Shown here in pieces: positions 23,829 to 32,346 of a DNA stretch of 64,000 bases; the stretch's first letter is position 1; every line of letters begins with the position of its first letter. The position numbers and the translations under genes are program-made. The notes under the pieces were generated by a model. It had not been told where the DNA came from and ran no database searches. It worked only from the letters and a program-made list of their open reading frames with translations. This DNA is from Sphingomonas sp. 32-62-10 (lineage in GTDB: Bacteria > Pseudomonadota > Alphaproteobacteria > Sphingomonadales > Sphingomonadaceae), in NCBI GenBank assembly GCA_002280555.1, contig NCEE01000002.1, positions 1 through 64,000 on the forward strand, read 5' to 3'.

Positions 23829-24847
23829 GCCTGCGCGGGCTTCAGGAACGGCAGGCAGCCGGTCCGATCGAGCACCGCGAGAAGCTCCGTATCATCCGCG
23901 ACGCTGGCGAACTTGCGGCGTAGTTCGTCAAGCGTTGCGGCCTGATATTTGAAGGTTTTTTGCTGGAAAGCTGCGCCCTTCATCGTCAGGCTGGTCTCTT
24001 TCTCGCCCTTGGCCCAGGCCTCGTGGTTGGCTGCCATCCACGGCAGGAAGCGCCCGGCGACCTCGCTGGCAAGGATCGGCTCGAGCGTCGGCAGCAGATC
24101 GGCGAGCGGTTCGAAATCGCCCTCCACCTTCGGGGACAGCATCCGCTTGATATAGGCAACGAGTTTGGGCGCATGAGCTTCGAGATAGGCATTCGCGGTC
24201 GGATCAGTCCAAGCCTGGTGGAGATTGCACCACAACCCGAAGTCGCCAAAGCATGGCCGATCACCGAGCAGATAGCGGCGCTTGGCGAAATGCGCGTCGA
24301 GCATGGCCGACAGGTCGATAAAGGATTGCTTGAGCTGCGGGATATTGGTTTCGTTCGCGCCGGCAAAGCTCAGCCGCGGCACCATCCGCCGCACCATCAG
24401 GTGTGACAGCACCGGCTTGCCCAGCGCAGCCCACCATTGCCCCTCCAGCCGGTATCCAGCCAGCCGGTCCCCGGTCGACTTGGCATCCGCGGGGTAGAAC
24501 CAACGCTGGAAGAACATCAGCTTGTTGCACCACTCGTCGCCGAATTCCTCGAACAGGCACGACAGGAACCACAACGCCCGGTCCTCGGGGTGGACGGAGG
24601 GATGCGGAAACTCCTGCTCCAGCCGTTCGATGATCGGGGTCGAATCCTGCATCGTCTCGCCATCGGGCAGGAACAGCAGCGGAATCAGCTGCACCTTGGC
24701 GTGCTGCTGGAACAGCGGCTCGTTCTTCATGCTGCGCTGGATCCACTCATAGCCGATGCCTTTGAAATCGAAATAGGACTGCACCTTCTTGGTATAGGGC
24801 GAAAGCGGCAGGCCCATCAGACGGAAGCCCTTGGTCGACTGTGTCAT
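23825..24847 (-). CDS. Large glutathione-transferase-like protein
   Basis: The 340-residue protein has an N-terminal GST thioredoxin domain (LMGLPLSPYTKKVQSYFDFK, PLLFLPDG, DSTPIIERLEQEFP) and a C-terminal helical domain with YLLGDRPCFGDFGLW. After this comes an extra ~100 residues (LLPTLEPILASEVAGRFLPW... AAFQQKTFKYQAATLDELRRKF), longer than a standard GST of ~220. The start at 24847 is chosen because the family begins near MTQSTKGFRLMG. It diverges from the acyl-CoA dehydrogenase pair with operator G between them. Catalytic role unknown. Confidence 0.78.
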   Translation of the reverse strand: MTQSTKGFRLMGLPLSPYTKKVQSYFDFKGIGYEWIQRSMKNEPLFQQHAKVQLIPLLFLPDGETMQDSTPIIERLEQEFPHPSVHPEDRALWFLSCLFEEFGDEWCNKLMFFQRWFYPADAKSTGDRLAGYRLEGQWWAALGKPVLSHLMVRRMVPRLSFAGANETNIPQLKQSFIDLSAMLDAHFAKRRYLLGDRPCFGDFGLWCNLHQAWTDPTANAYLEAHAPKLVAYIKRMLSPKVEGDFEPLADLLPTLEPILASEVAGRFLPWMAANHEAWAKGEKETSLTMKGAAFQQKTFKYQAATLDELRRKFASVADDTELLAVLDRTGCLPFLKPAQA

Positions 24848-24890
24848 GTCATCCCCTTTGCGTGATTGGCTTTCGGCGAGACTAGACAAT

Positions 24891-24907
24891 TGTCACGTGG
24901 AATGACA
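24891..24907. promoter_or_regulatory. Palindromic operator, type 2, site G
   Basis: TGTCACG-TGG-AATGACA lies in the divergent region between the GST gene (24847) and the first acyl-CoA dehydrogenase gene (24941). It shares the TGTCA arms and the 3-base spacer with sites F and H. Confidence 0.55.
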
Positions 24908-24940
24908 GAAAGTTTTGAAAGCCATGCCGGAGAGAATCCC

Positions 24941-26152
24941 ATGAACATCGATTTTGCGCCCGAGCTTGAGGCGTTCCGCGCAGAGGTAGCCGAATTTTTC
25001 GCAACCGCCCCCACGCCTGCGATTCGCGAGGCAGGGCGCAAGACCACCAGCGTCTTTGCCCCGTTCAAGGAATGCATGGAGTGGCAGCGAATCCTGTTCG
25101 AAAAGGGCTGGGTCGCGCCGCATTGGCCCAAGGAAAGCGGGGGCACCGGCTGGAGCGTAGAGCAGCGTTTCATCTTCGCTGAGGAATACCGCAAGGCCGA
25201 CCTGCCGCCGCTGCTGCCGCAGAGCCTCGGCATGGTTGGCCCGTTGCTGATCGACCTCGGCACGGAGGAGCAGAAGGCGCGCTACCTCCCCGGCATCCTC
25301 AGCGGCGATGATTTCTGGGCGCAGGGCTATTCCGAACCCAATTCGGGATCAGACCTCGCCTCGCTCTCGTGTCGCGCAGAGGCCGACGGGGATGATTACA
25401 TTATCAACGGCTCCAAGATCTGGACCACCTATGCCCACCACGCCAACCGCATGTTCATGCTGGTGCGCACCAGCAATGAAGGCAAGAAGCAGCAGGGCAT
25501 CACCTTCCTGCTTCTCGACCGCACCGATTATCCCGGCATGACCATCCGCCCGATCATCGGCCTCGATGGCTTCCCCGAACAATGCGAGGTGTTCTTCGAG
25601 GATGTCCGCGTGCCGCAATCGGGCCGCGTCGGCGCGGAGAATGAAGGCTGGGCGGTAGCCAAGCACCTGCTCACCCACGAACGCGGCGGCGGCAACGCGG
25701 CGAGCCCCACATTGATGCGCTATTGCGAACGCGCCCGCGAGGCGGCTGCGGCGACGCCCTCGCCCTTTGGCGGGATGCTGGCCGCTGACCCGGTGTTCCA
25801 GCGCGAACTCGGCGAGCTTGAAGCCGACATTGCCTCGCTCGGCCATTTCGAGAAGCTCGCGATCAGCGGCCATGCCATCGCCCGCGACCCGGCCTTCCCG
25901 TCGATCAACAAGACGATCAATTCCGAACTGATCCAGCGCGCCTCGACCATCATGGCGCAGGTCTCGGGCGTCGGCGGGCTGGTGCGCCAGCTCGAGGCTT
26001 TGCGGGTCGGCAGCAATGTCGAGCCGCTGGGGAGCGAGTTCGACCTCATCTCGATGCCGCTCTACCTCAACAGCCGCGCCACCACGATCTACGCAGGCTC
26101 CAACGAAGTGCAGCGCGATCTGATCGCGCGCAGCCTTGCGGCGGGAGCGTAA
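24941..26152 (+). CDS. Acyl-CoA dehydrogenase (first of a pair)
   Basis: The 403-residue flavoprotein has the family motifs: WPKESGGTGWS, GYSEPNSGSDLASL, NGSKIWTTYAHHANRMF and the C-terminal YAGSNEVQRDLIARSL containing the Glu-Val-Gln-Arg block. It should oxidise an acyl-CoA to the 2-enoyl-CoA with FAD. GGAGAG precedes the ATG at 24941; earlier in-frame codons overlap operator G. It is followed after 5 bases by a second dehydrogenase gene. Paired acyl-CoA dehydrogenases of this kind often form alpha2beta2 enzymes on sterol-derived substrates. Confidence 0.9.
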   Translation: MNIDFAPELEAFRAEVAEFFATAPTPAIREAGRKTTSVFAPFKECMEWQRILFEKGWVAPHWPKESGGTGWSVEQRFIFAEEYRKADLPPLLPQSLGMVGPLLIDLGTEEQKARYLPGILSGDDFWAQGYSEPNSGSDLASLSCRAEADGDDYIINGSKIWTTYAHHANRMFMLVRTSNEGKKQQGITFLLLDRTDYPGMTIRPIIGLDGFPEQCEVFFEDVRVPQSGRVGAENEGWAVAKHLLTHERGGGNAASPTLMRYCERAREAAAATPSPFGGMLAADPVFQRELGELEADIASLGHFEKLAISGHAIARDPAFPSINKTINSELIQRASTIMAQVSGVGGLVRQLEALRVGSNVEPLGSEFDLISMPLYLNSRATTIYAGSNEVQRDLIARSLAAGA

Positions 26153-26157
26153 GCGCG

Positions 26158-27246
26158 ATGGATTTCAACTTCACCGAAGAACAGCAGATGCTGCGCGACA
26201 GCATCGGCAAGTATCTTGAGAAAAACTACGATTTCGACACGCGCCAGAAACTGGTGCGAAGTGAGGCACCTTGGTCACAGGAGGCGTGGCAGCAATTCGC
26301 CGATTTCGGCCTGCTCGCGCTGCCCTTCAGCGAGGAGCAGGGCGGGCTCGGCGGCTCGATCAGCGATTGCGTCGCCTTTGCCGAATTGTTCGGCAAGCAT
26401 CTGGTGATCGAGCCCTATACCAGCGCGGTCATGCTTTCGGCCCCGGCTTTGGCGGCGAGCGCGAATCCTGTCGCGCAGGATTGGTTCGCAAAGGTCATCG
26501 GCGGCGAGGCGGTGGTCGCCTTTGCCTTCGAAGAAGGGCACAGTACGCCCTCGCCTGCGCATGTCGCGATGCCGGCCGTGGCTGATGGCGCGGATTACGC
26601 GCTCTCGGGCGAGAAGCGGTTGGTGGTCGCGGGCGCCGAAGCCCATGCGCTGGTGGTCGCAGCCCGCTCGCAAGATAGGGCACCAGCGCTGTTTCTGGTC
26701 GAGGCAGGCGCGGCGGGGCTCCAACCCCGCGCCTATCGCACCATCGACGGCCGCAGCGCCGCCGACATCCGGTTCGATCAAGTCAAGGCGATCGCGCTCG
26801 ACCTTCCGGCAAAGGCGCTGGACGATATCATCGCCCGCGCCGTGATCGTCCAATGCGCCGAAGCGGTCGGTGCGATGGGAGCGCTCTGCACGATCACGGC
26901 CGAATATGCCATGACCCGCAAGCAATTCGGCGTGCCGATCGCGACCTTCCAGGCGGTCGCGCACCGGCTGGCCGACATGAAGATTGCCTACAGCAAGGCC
27001 CGCGCCAGCCTGCTCTACACCACCGCGCTGGCGCAAGGCGGCGCGGCAACCCCGCGCGATATCGCGATCCTCAAGGCCCAAACCGGCAAACTTGGCCGCG
27101 CCATTGGCGAAGCGGCGATCCAGACCCATGGCGGGGTCGGCACCACCGACGAATTGAATGTGAGCCACTATCACAAGCGCCTGATCGCCTGCGACGCCAT
27201 GTTCGGCGATCACGCCTACCACTTCCGCAAGATCGGTGAGGGCTGA
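26158..27246 (+). CDS. Acyl-CoA dehydrogenase (second of a pair)
   Basis: The 362-residue protein begins MDFNFTEEQQMLRDSIGKYL and ends with the family segment IQTHGGVGTTDELNVSHYHKRL. The middle is less conserved than in its partner: the usual G-T-x-P-x-x-GSD substrate motif is replaced by FAFEEGHSTPSPAHV. This fits a non-standard subunit of a heteromeric enzyme with the protein encoded immediately upstream. Spacing of 5 bases implies one transcript and joint assembly. Substrate unknown. Confidence 0.87.
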   Translation: MDFNFTEEQQMLRDSIGKYLEKNYDFDTRQKLVRSEAPWSQEAWQQFADFGLLALPFSEEQGGLGGSISDCVAFAELFGKHLVIEPYTSAVMLSAPALAASANPVAQDWFAKVIGGEAVVAFAFEEGHSTPSPAHVAMPAVADGADYALSGEKRLVVAGAEAHALVVAARSQDRAPALFLVEAGAAGLQPRAYRTIDGRSAADIRFDQVKAIALDLPAKALDDIIARAVIVQCAEAVGAMGALCTITAEYAMTRKQFGVPIATFQAVAHRLADMKIAYSKARASLLYTTALAQGGAATPRDIAILKAQTGKLGRAIGEAAIQTHGGVGTTDELNVSHYHKRLIACDAMFGDHAYHFRKIGEG

Positions 27247-27250
27247 TCCG

Positions 27251-28147
27251 ATGGACCGCAGGTTGCGCATTGGGATTGCGGCGGGATGCCTTGCGCTTGG
27301 TGGATGCGGAGCAATGCAAACCGAAGCCACCAGCACCGAACTCACCGACACCACCGCGAACAGCGGCGTGCCGAGCGCTGCCAACGGCAAAAGCGCGGCG
27401 CTGCTCTCGGCCTTTTTCGGGCTCGATAACAAACTCTTTCAGGTTTCAAACCTGATTTGCAATGGCGCAGCGGGCAAGGACGGGATGCCAGTGATCTTCT
27501 CGACCGAAATTGACCACCGCACCATGCAGGCTGGCGATTTCAAGGTTTCGACCGCAAGCGGCAAGACCGGCACGATGCACTGCGTTTCGCTCCTGCCCGC
27601 AACCGACGCGGGTGAGTTGCGCACGGTGCTGCTGATCGGCGAATTCGGCAATGCCGACGGCGATCCGCCCGCGCGCGTTGAAATCGTCGGCAATTTGAAT
27701 TCCATCGACGGCACGCTCAATTTCAAGGGCACGCAAGTCGAGGTTACTCCGCTGGCGCCCGGCCCCACCTTGGTGATGGCGGAACGCGTCTCTGACCGGG
27801 AGGTCGACAAGGGCCTGGGTTTTGCGCGGACCAAGGGCAGCGCGTGCCCGTCAAAGGGCGTGGCCCAGCAAATCCGCGTGGTCTGGGCCGGCGGCGTCAC
27901 GCTGCCCAAGGGCGATGAACCGGGCGACGCCGAGAGGCAACGCTACAAAGTCACCGTTGGAGGGCCAAACGGCAAGAAACGCGAGGTCATTCCTGTAGCA
28001 CTCGCCAACCTCGGGGATGGCGACAACAACCACGTGCTGTGCCTCGATACCGCCGATCAGGCCCTGTCGGTGTCGTTCCCAGACGGTATATTCAAGGATC
28101 CCAACGGCGACCTAAACCCTGCCACGGCCATTACCGTGGCGCGGTGA
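27251..28147 (+). CDS. Lipoprotein of unknown function
   Basis: The 298-residue protein has a lipoprotein signal, MDRRLRIGIAAGCLALGGC, with lipid attachment at Cys19. The mature part has no motif I know and contains a few isolated cysteines (SNLICNGAAG, TMHCVS, GSACPSKG, HVLCLD), which may form disulfides. It starts 4 bases after the second acyl-CoA dehydrogenase stop, suggesting co-transcription, although its role in the pathway is unclear. Possibly an outer-membrane-attached carrier or stress protein. Confidence 0.7.
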   Translation: MDRRLRIGIAAGCLALGGCGAMQTEATSTELTDTTANSGVPSAANGKSAALLSAFFGLDNKLFQVSNLICNGAAGKDGMPVIFSTEIDHRTMQAGDFKVSTASGKTGTMHCVSLLPATDAGELRTVLLIGEFGNADGDPPARVEIVGNLNSIDGTLNFKGTQVEVTPLAPGPTLVMAERVSDREVDKGLGFARTKGSACPSKGVAQQIRVVWAGGVTLPKGDEPGDAERQRYKVTVGGPNGKKREVIPVALANLGDGDNNHVLCLDTADQALSVSFPDGIFKDPNGDLNPATAITVAR

Positions 28148-28159
28148 GCGCGCGCCCGC

Positions 28160-28993
28160 TCAGCGGTTGTGCGCGGTTGCAAGCTTTTCGAGAATGCGAT
28201 GCGCCGTCTCGTAGCCGCTGTTCTGGTTCTGGCCGGTGATGAGATTGCCGTCGATCGTGGTGTGGGTGGCGAAGGGGTCGCGCCAGGCGTGCTGGCATTC
28301 GAAGATCGCGCCGGCCTTGCGTAACTCCTCCTCGGGGTGCTTGGGCGTGACGGCGATGCCGAAGGTGTTGATCTGATCATTGGTAACGCCGGTGACGCGC
28401 CGTCCCTTGACCAGCAGTTCGCCGTCGATCCCTTTTGCGGCGCACAGGCCGAGCGCGCCGTGGCACACCGAGCCAAGGATCTTGCCCTGGGCGTTCGCGC
28501 GCGTGACGATATCGGCGAGCACGTCGCTCTGCATCAAATCATAGGCCGCGCCCCAGCCGCCAGCCATGAAGATCACGTCGTAATCGTCTGGATTGATGCT
28601 GGCGATCGGCAGCGAATTCATGAACTTCGCCATGGCTTCGGGATCGGCCATGAACCGGCGATCATCCGCGCAGGCCAGCGGCCAGTCCCAGGAGGGCGGC
28701 TGCAGCGGGATTTCGCCGCCCTTGATCGAGGCCATGTCGACCGTCAGCCCGGCATCAATGAACGCATAATAGGGCACGGTGAATTCCGAACCGAAGGCGC
28801 CGGTGCGCTTGCCGGTCGGATCGAGCGTGGCGTGGCTGGTGCACACCACGAGCGCGCGTTTGCCCGGCAAATGGAATTCGGGGATGGTATAATGTCGGTG
28901 CAAACCCATTGCCCGCAGGATCGCCGGAAGATTGATGGCAATCAGGGCGACGACCGCCACGAGGATGACGAGAGCAGCGATAAGCCAGATCAT
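28160..28993 (-). CDS. Membrane-anchored DJ-1/PfpI-family protein
   Basis: The 277-residue protein has an N-terminal transmembrane segment (residues 2-24) and then a DJ-1/HSP31-like class I glutaminase fold. FMAGGWGAAYDL precedes the nucleophile elbow GSVCHGALGL (Cys177, His178). HSP31-type members are glyoxalases, deglycases or chaperones. A membrane anchor is unusual for them. It is the last gene of the minus-strand run araC - sulfatase - this gene, 46 bases after the sulfatase stop. Confidence 0.82.
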   Translation of the reverse strand: MIWLIAALVILVAVVALIAINLPAILRAMGLHRHYTIPEFHLPGKRALVVCTSHATLDPTGKRTGAFGSEFTVPYYAFIDAGLTVDMASIKGGEIPLQPPSWDWPLACADDRRFMADPEAMAKFMNSLPIASINPDDYDVIFMAGGWGAAYDLMQSDVLADIVTRANAQGKILGSVCHGALGLCAAKGIDGELLVKGRRVTGVTNDQINTFGIAVTPKHPEEELRKAGAIFECQHAWRDPFATHTTIDGNLITGQNQNSGYETAHRILEKLATAHNR

Positions 28994-29039
28994 GCGTTCA
29001 CTCCGTATCGTTGGCGACCGAGTCGAGGCTGACCGGTTG

Positions 29040-30809
29040 TCACGCTGGCTTGGGGCGCGCGGCCAGCCTCACAGTCCGGAACAGCAGGTAGCCGAAGGCC
29101 ACAAGCGCGAGCCCGAGACCGAGCAGATAAGGCCAATATTTGTGCAGCGCCTTGGAGATCAGCTTGTTGGTCAGTTCCTTGAAAGCCGAATCTTCCGGCC
29201 CGAGCTCAACCACGCCGACGCGCTTGGCATAGGCTGCGTATTCACCCTTCATCCTATTGAACAGCGGCTGGTTCGCGGCCGACAGATCCCTTGTCTCGCC
29301 CGGATCGACCGAGATGTCGTAGAGGCGCCATTGACCATCGCCGCGCGGCGGAAAGTTGCGCGTGATCTTCCACTTGCCGCGGTAGAGCGCTGCATTGCCG
29401 CTGACCTCGAAGCCGAAGCTTTCGCTTTCGCCATAAGTGGATGTCGATCCACCCGTCAACATGGGCAGCGCGCTCCGCCCGTAGAAGGTGGCCGGATCAT
29501 AGTCGACCTTGGCGGCCTGAAGCAGTGTCGGCACGAGATCGGTGACATGGACGGGTGCGCCCACCACCCCTTGCGGCGTAATGCCCGGGCCTGCCACGAC
29601 AAACGGCACCCGCAGGCCGCCTTCGCTGGCGTAGAATTTATAGAGGTTGAACGGGGAGGCAGACACCGCGGCCCATTCCGGACCGATTGCGGTCAGGCTG
29701 TCCAGCTGGCCGAGATTGCCGGGCGAGGTATCGAAGCCTTCGACTAGCTTGACCGCATCGACCGCGACATTCGCAAGGCCTGCAAACTCGGTCTCTGCCG
29801 ATTCCGGGCCGTTGTCCGACGTGACGACGACGATGGTGTTATCGAGAGCACCGGTCGCTCGAAGGTGCTGAAGCAAACGCCCGATGTGGAAATCGGCGGC
29901 CTCCATCATCCCGGCATTGACCTGCATTTTCCGCGCCGCCAACGCCCGCTGTTCAGAGGAAAGGCTGCTCCATGCTCGGTGGGTGCTGGGCACGGGTGCC
30001 AATTTCGTCGACGCTGGCACCAGCCCGAGCTTGATCGCGCGCTGGTGCCGTTCGGCGCGCATCGCGTCCCAGCCTTTATCGAAAGTGCCGTTATAAGCAT
30101 TGATGTATTTGGTCGGCGCCTGAACGGGGATATGCACGGCCTGTAGCGACAAAAAGGCGAGGAATGGCTTCTTGTTGTCGCCGGAGTCGATATATTGGAT
30201 CATCTTGTCGACCAGCGACCGTGATGAATAGTAATCGGCAGGCAGCTCGATCGGCTTGCCGTCTTCGAACCAGTGGACCTTGTCGTAACCGGGAAGATAG
30301 GGCTTTCGATCGTAATTGCTGCCGCCGGTCGCATCCATGACATAGGAGCGCTGGAAGCCGAATTTGTTCGGCAGGTTGGCGCCGGTTTCACCGATGCCCC
30401 ATTTGCCCGTGACATAAGTCCGGTAACCAGCCGATGAGAGCAGCGAACCGATCGTCTTCTGCCCGCCATTCCAGGTCATGGTGTAGCCCGGCAACCCACG
30501 CAGTTCCGGCTTCACGGTTTCGACGAGCGTACCCATGCCGGTCTGGTGATTGTCCATCCCGGTCACCAGCATCGCCCGGCTCGGCCCGCAAAAAGGCGAG
30601 GTGTAATAGCGCGACAGCATCGCGCCCTTGCGCGCAAGCCCATCGATGTTGGGTGTGCGCGAATTGCTGCCATAGGCGCCGAAATCGGTGAAGCCGACGT
30701 CGTCGAACAACACGATCAGAATATTTGGTCGGCGGTCTTTTGCGAGCGCGGGCACGCTCCCTAGCGATGCCGCGACGAGGCAGGCAGCAAGCTGCAGCTT
30801 GATCTTCAC
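29040..30809 (-). CDS. Exported arylsulfatase, AtsA-like, with C-terminal membrane tail
   Basis: The 589-residue protein has a signal peptide (MKIKLQLAACLVAASL, cleavage after about residue 23) and the sulfatase core: LFDDVGFTDFG (Asp36-Asp37), the formylglycine signature CGPSR (Cys74), GKWGIGE and TSDNGPE. A C-terminal hydrophobic segment (KYWPYLLGLGLALVAFGYLL) follows. It is thus tethered at its C-terminus with the enzyme in the periplasm, where the lipoprotein FGE encoded at 18147 could mature it. I start at the GTG at 30809, behind AAAGGGG and directly before the signal peptide. An araC gene precedes it. Substrate unknown. Confidence 0.9.
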   Translation of the reverse strand: MKIKLQLAACLVAASLGSVPALAKDRRPNILIVLFDDVGFTDFGAYGSNSRTPNIDGLARKGAMLSRYYTSPFCGPSRAMLVTGMDNHQTGMGTLVETVKPELRGLPGYTMTWNGGQKTIGSLLSSAGYRTYVTGKWGIGETGANLPNKFGFQRSYVMDATGGSNYDRKPYLPGYDKVHWFEDGKPIELPADYYSSRSLVDKMIQYIDSGDNKKPFLAFLSLQAVHIPVQAPTKYINAYNGTFDKGWDAMRAERHQRAIKLGLVPASTKLAPVPSTHRAWSSLSSEQRALAARKMQVNAGMMEAADFHIGRLLQHLRATGALDNTIVVVTSDNGPESAETEFAGLANVAVDAVKLVEGFDTSPGNLGQLDSLTAIGPEWAAVSASPFNLYKFYASEGGLRVPFVVAGPGITPQGVVGAPVHVTDLVPTLLQAAKVDYDPATFYGRSALPMLTGGSTSTYGESESFGFEVSGNAALYRGKWKITRNFPPRGDGQWRLYDISVDPGETRDLSAANQPLFNRMKGEYAAYAKRVGVVELGPEDSAFKELTNKLISKALHKYWPYLLGLGLALVAFGYLLFRTVRLAARPKPA

Positions 30810-30963
30810 CGATGCGTCCCCTTTCGTAGCGATCGCCTCCGCGACCACAGCTTGTCTTGTTCGCACCGCCGAGGGAGCTGACTCGCAGGGTCGTAAGAGA
30901 AGTTCGCCCAGATGATGTGCGACAATGGCCAAAAGCTGAAGTTCAGCTTCGGCCAAAGACCAT

Positions 30964-32028
30964 TCAATTTCGACCAGGCTGGTCGGTTGGGCGCACGCCC
31001 GATCGGAACGCGCTTGGTGCGATGCCCGACCATTGTTTGAAGCTGCGGGTAAAGTTCGACGGTGTGTCGAAGCCGAGTTCGAAGGCGATCGTCGCGATCG
31101 ATCGCGTCGGGTCGGACAGCAGCAGTTGCGCCTTGCCGTAGCGCGCCTCCTGCACCAATCGCCGGTAGCTGGTGCTGCTCCGCGCGAGCTGGCGTCTCAA
31201 ACCGCGTTCGGACAGGCCGAGCGCCGTCGCGACTTGCCCGATTGAGGCAGCAAACATACCGCTTTCCTCAAGATGGCGCAGCACTTGCCCGGCCGCGCTG
31301 CCGCCGGTTCGGGCCTGGATCGCCAGCCGCTCACAGACACCGAGCAGCTGCTGCAGATTGATCGGATCATGGGTCGGCAGTGGCGTATCCAGCAGGCTGG
31401 CAGGAAAAATCAAGGCATTGCGCTCCGCTTCGAAGCGCACGGGGAAGGGAATTTCCGACGCGACCTGATCCCAGCCCTCAGGCTTGGCGACGACCAGTTC
31501 TGCCCGTTGCGTGACCTGAGTTCCCTGTAGCAGCGCCCGGAAGATCCCGTCGCACACGACGAGCGCGCCGCTGGTCGCGAAATAAGCGATGTCGCCGAGC
31601 GGCCAAGTCGGGCGAATCGACACCGAAACGTCGCTGCCCGTGCCGCCAGCCGGGACTACCGGGCCCTCAAAGGCCAAGGCCGGGAACGTCAGGCGCAGGA
31701 ACCGGCCCAGCATCTGGATCGCATCCGCAAAGGACGCGGCATGCATCGCGGTAAGAAACGGCAATCCGACCTGCGACGCCCGGAACCGCCCGGCCAGTCG
31801 CACGCCGATATGGGGATCGCCGCTGGCCGCGATAACATTGACATAGAAGCGGCGAAGCTGGCCGAAATCGCTGCGATGATGCGGATCGACCAGCAGCGCC
31901 TCGGTCAGCCCGGTACCCTCAAGCAGGGCGGCCGCTGAAATCCCGTCATCGCGCAGCGCCCGGAAGACGAATCCCGGGTAATTCATGGGCAACGCCGTAT
32001 CCAGGGGTGTCAGCACATTGGGGGCCAT
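30964..32028 (-). CDS. AraC-family transcriptional regulator
   Basis: The 354-residue protein has an N-terminal arabinose-binding-like domain of the OruR/FadR-type AraC subgroup. A C-terminal pair of helix-turn-helices follows (IGQVATALGLSERGLRRQLA and IATIAFELGFDTPSNFTRSFKQWSG). It lies 154 bases upstream of the sulfatase gene on the same strand and probably activates the sulfatase/DJ-1 genes. No strong ribosome-binding site precedes the ATG at 32028; a second Met at residue 15 is possible. Inducer unknown. Confidence 0.85.
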   Translation of the reverse strand: MAPNVLTPLDTALPMNYPGFVFRALRDDGISAAALLEGTGLTEALLVDPHHRSDFGQLRRFYVNVIAASGDPHIGVRLAGRFRASQVGLPFLTAMHAASFADAIQMLGRFLRLTFPALAFEGPVVPAGGTGSDVSVSIRPTWPLGDIAYFATSGALVVCDGIFRALLQGTQVTQRAELVVAKPEGWDQVASEIPFPVRFEAERNALIFPASLLDTPLPTHDPINLQQLLGVCERLAIQARTGGSAAGQVLRHLEESGMFAASIGQVATALGLSERGLRRQLARSSTSYRRLVQEARYGKAQLLLSDPTRSIATIAFELGFDTPSNFTRSFKQWSGIAPSAFRSGVRPTDQPGRN

Positions 32029-32083
32029 AATAAGCGCACCGTTCGAGGGAGCAATAATGACAGATAAGGACTCTTTAGGGTTC

Positions 32084-32243
32084 CGTTCGCAGCGACATTG
32101 GAAATCACACGTACATCATCACCACTAGCCGGATGACCTCGGGCGACGAGTTAAATCGGCGGAAAAGGGAGGTGGGCAGGGCTCTCGATTTGCGGTTCAT
32201 GCGCTCTTTTTAGCGGATGCCCGGTTCGTCTGACAGAGCCCCC
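32084..32243 (-). mobile_element. IS6-family 5' stump, inverted
   Basis: Read on the minus strand from 32243 this begins GGGCTCTGTCAGACGAA, the IS6 left end. It continues to an ATG (about 32203-32201) reading MNRKSRALPTSLFRRF, then NSSPEVIRLVVMMYV and a stop, then FPMSLR. These match the first ~45 codons of the transposase at 44743. Homology ends near 32084. The gene is broken by TGA and truncation. Confidence 0.72.
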
Positions 32244-32285
32244 ACCCGCGCTCAGAAGGCTCACATTGACCCCCGCAGCATTTCC

Positions 32286-32302
32286 CGTCATTAAGAGTGA
32301 CA
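32286..32302. promoter_or_regulatory. Palindromic operator, type 2, site H
   Basis: CGTCATT-AAG-AGTGACA differs from site F by one arm base and two spacer bases. It ends 44 bases before the phaC start codon. If the same TetR protein binds here, polyester synthesis would respond with the acyl-CoA genes. Confidence 0.5.
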
Positions 32303-32346
32303 ATAAAATTTGCTGGGCAGCGGCAAGGCGAAGGCGGGAGGTCGTG

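Larger units (their letters stand above)
32029..32346. other. Intergenic region with IS6 stump and phaC control region
   Basis: This 318-base stretch has no gene. It holds the araC upstream region, a decayed IS6 5' end on the minus strand (32084-32243), a type 2 palindrome (32286-32302) and the phaC ribosome-binding site GGGAGGT just before 32347. Confidence 0.7.
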
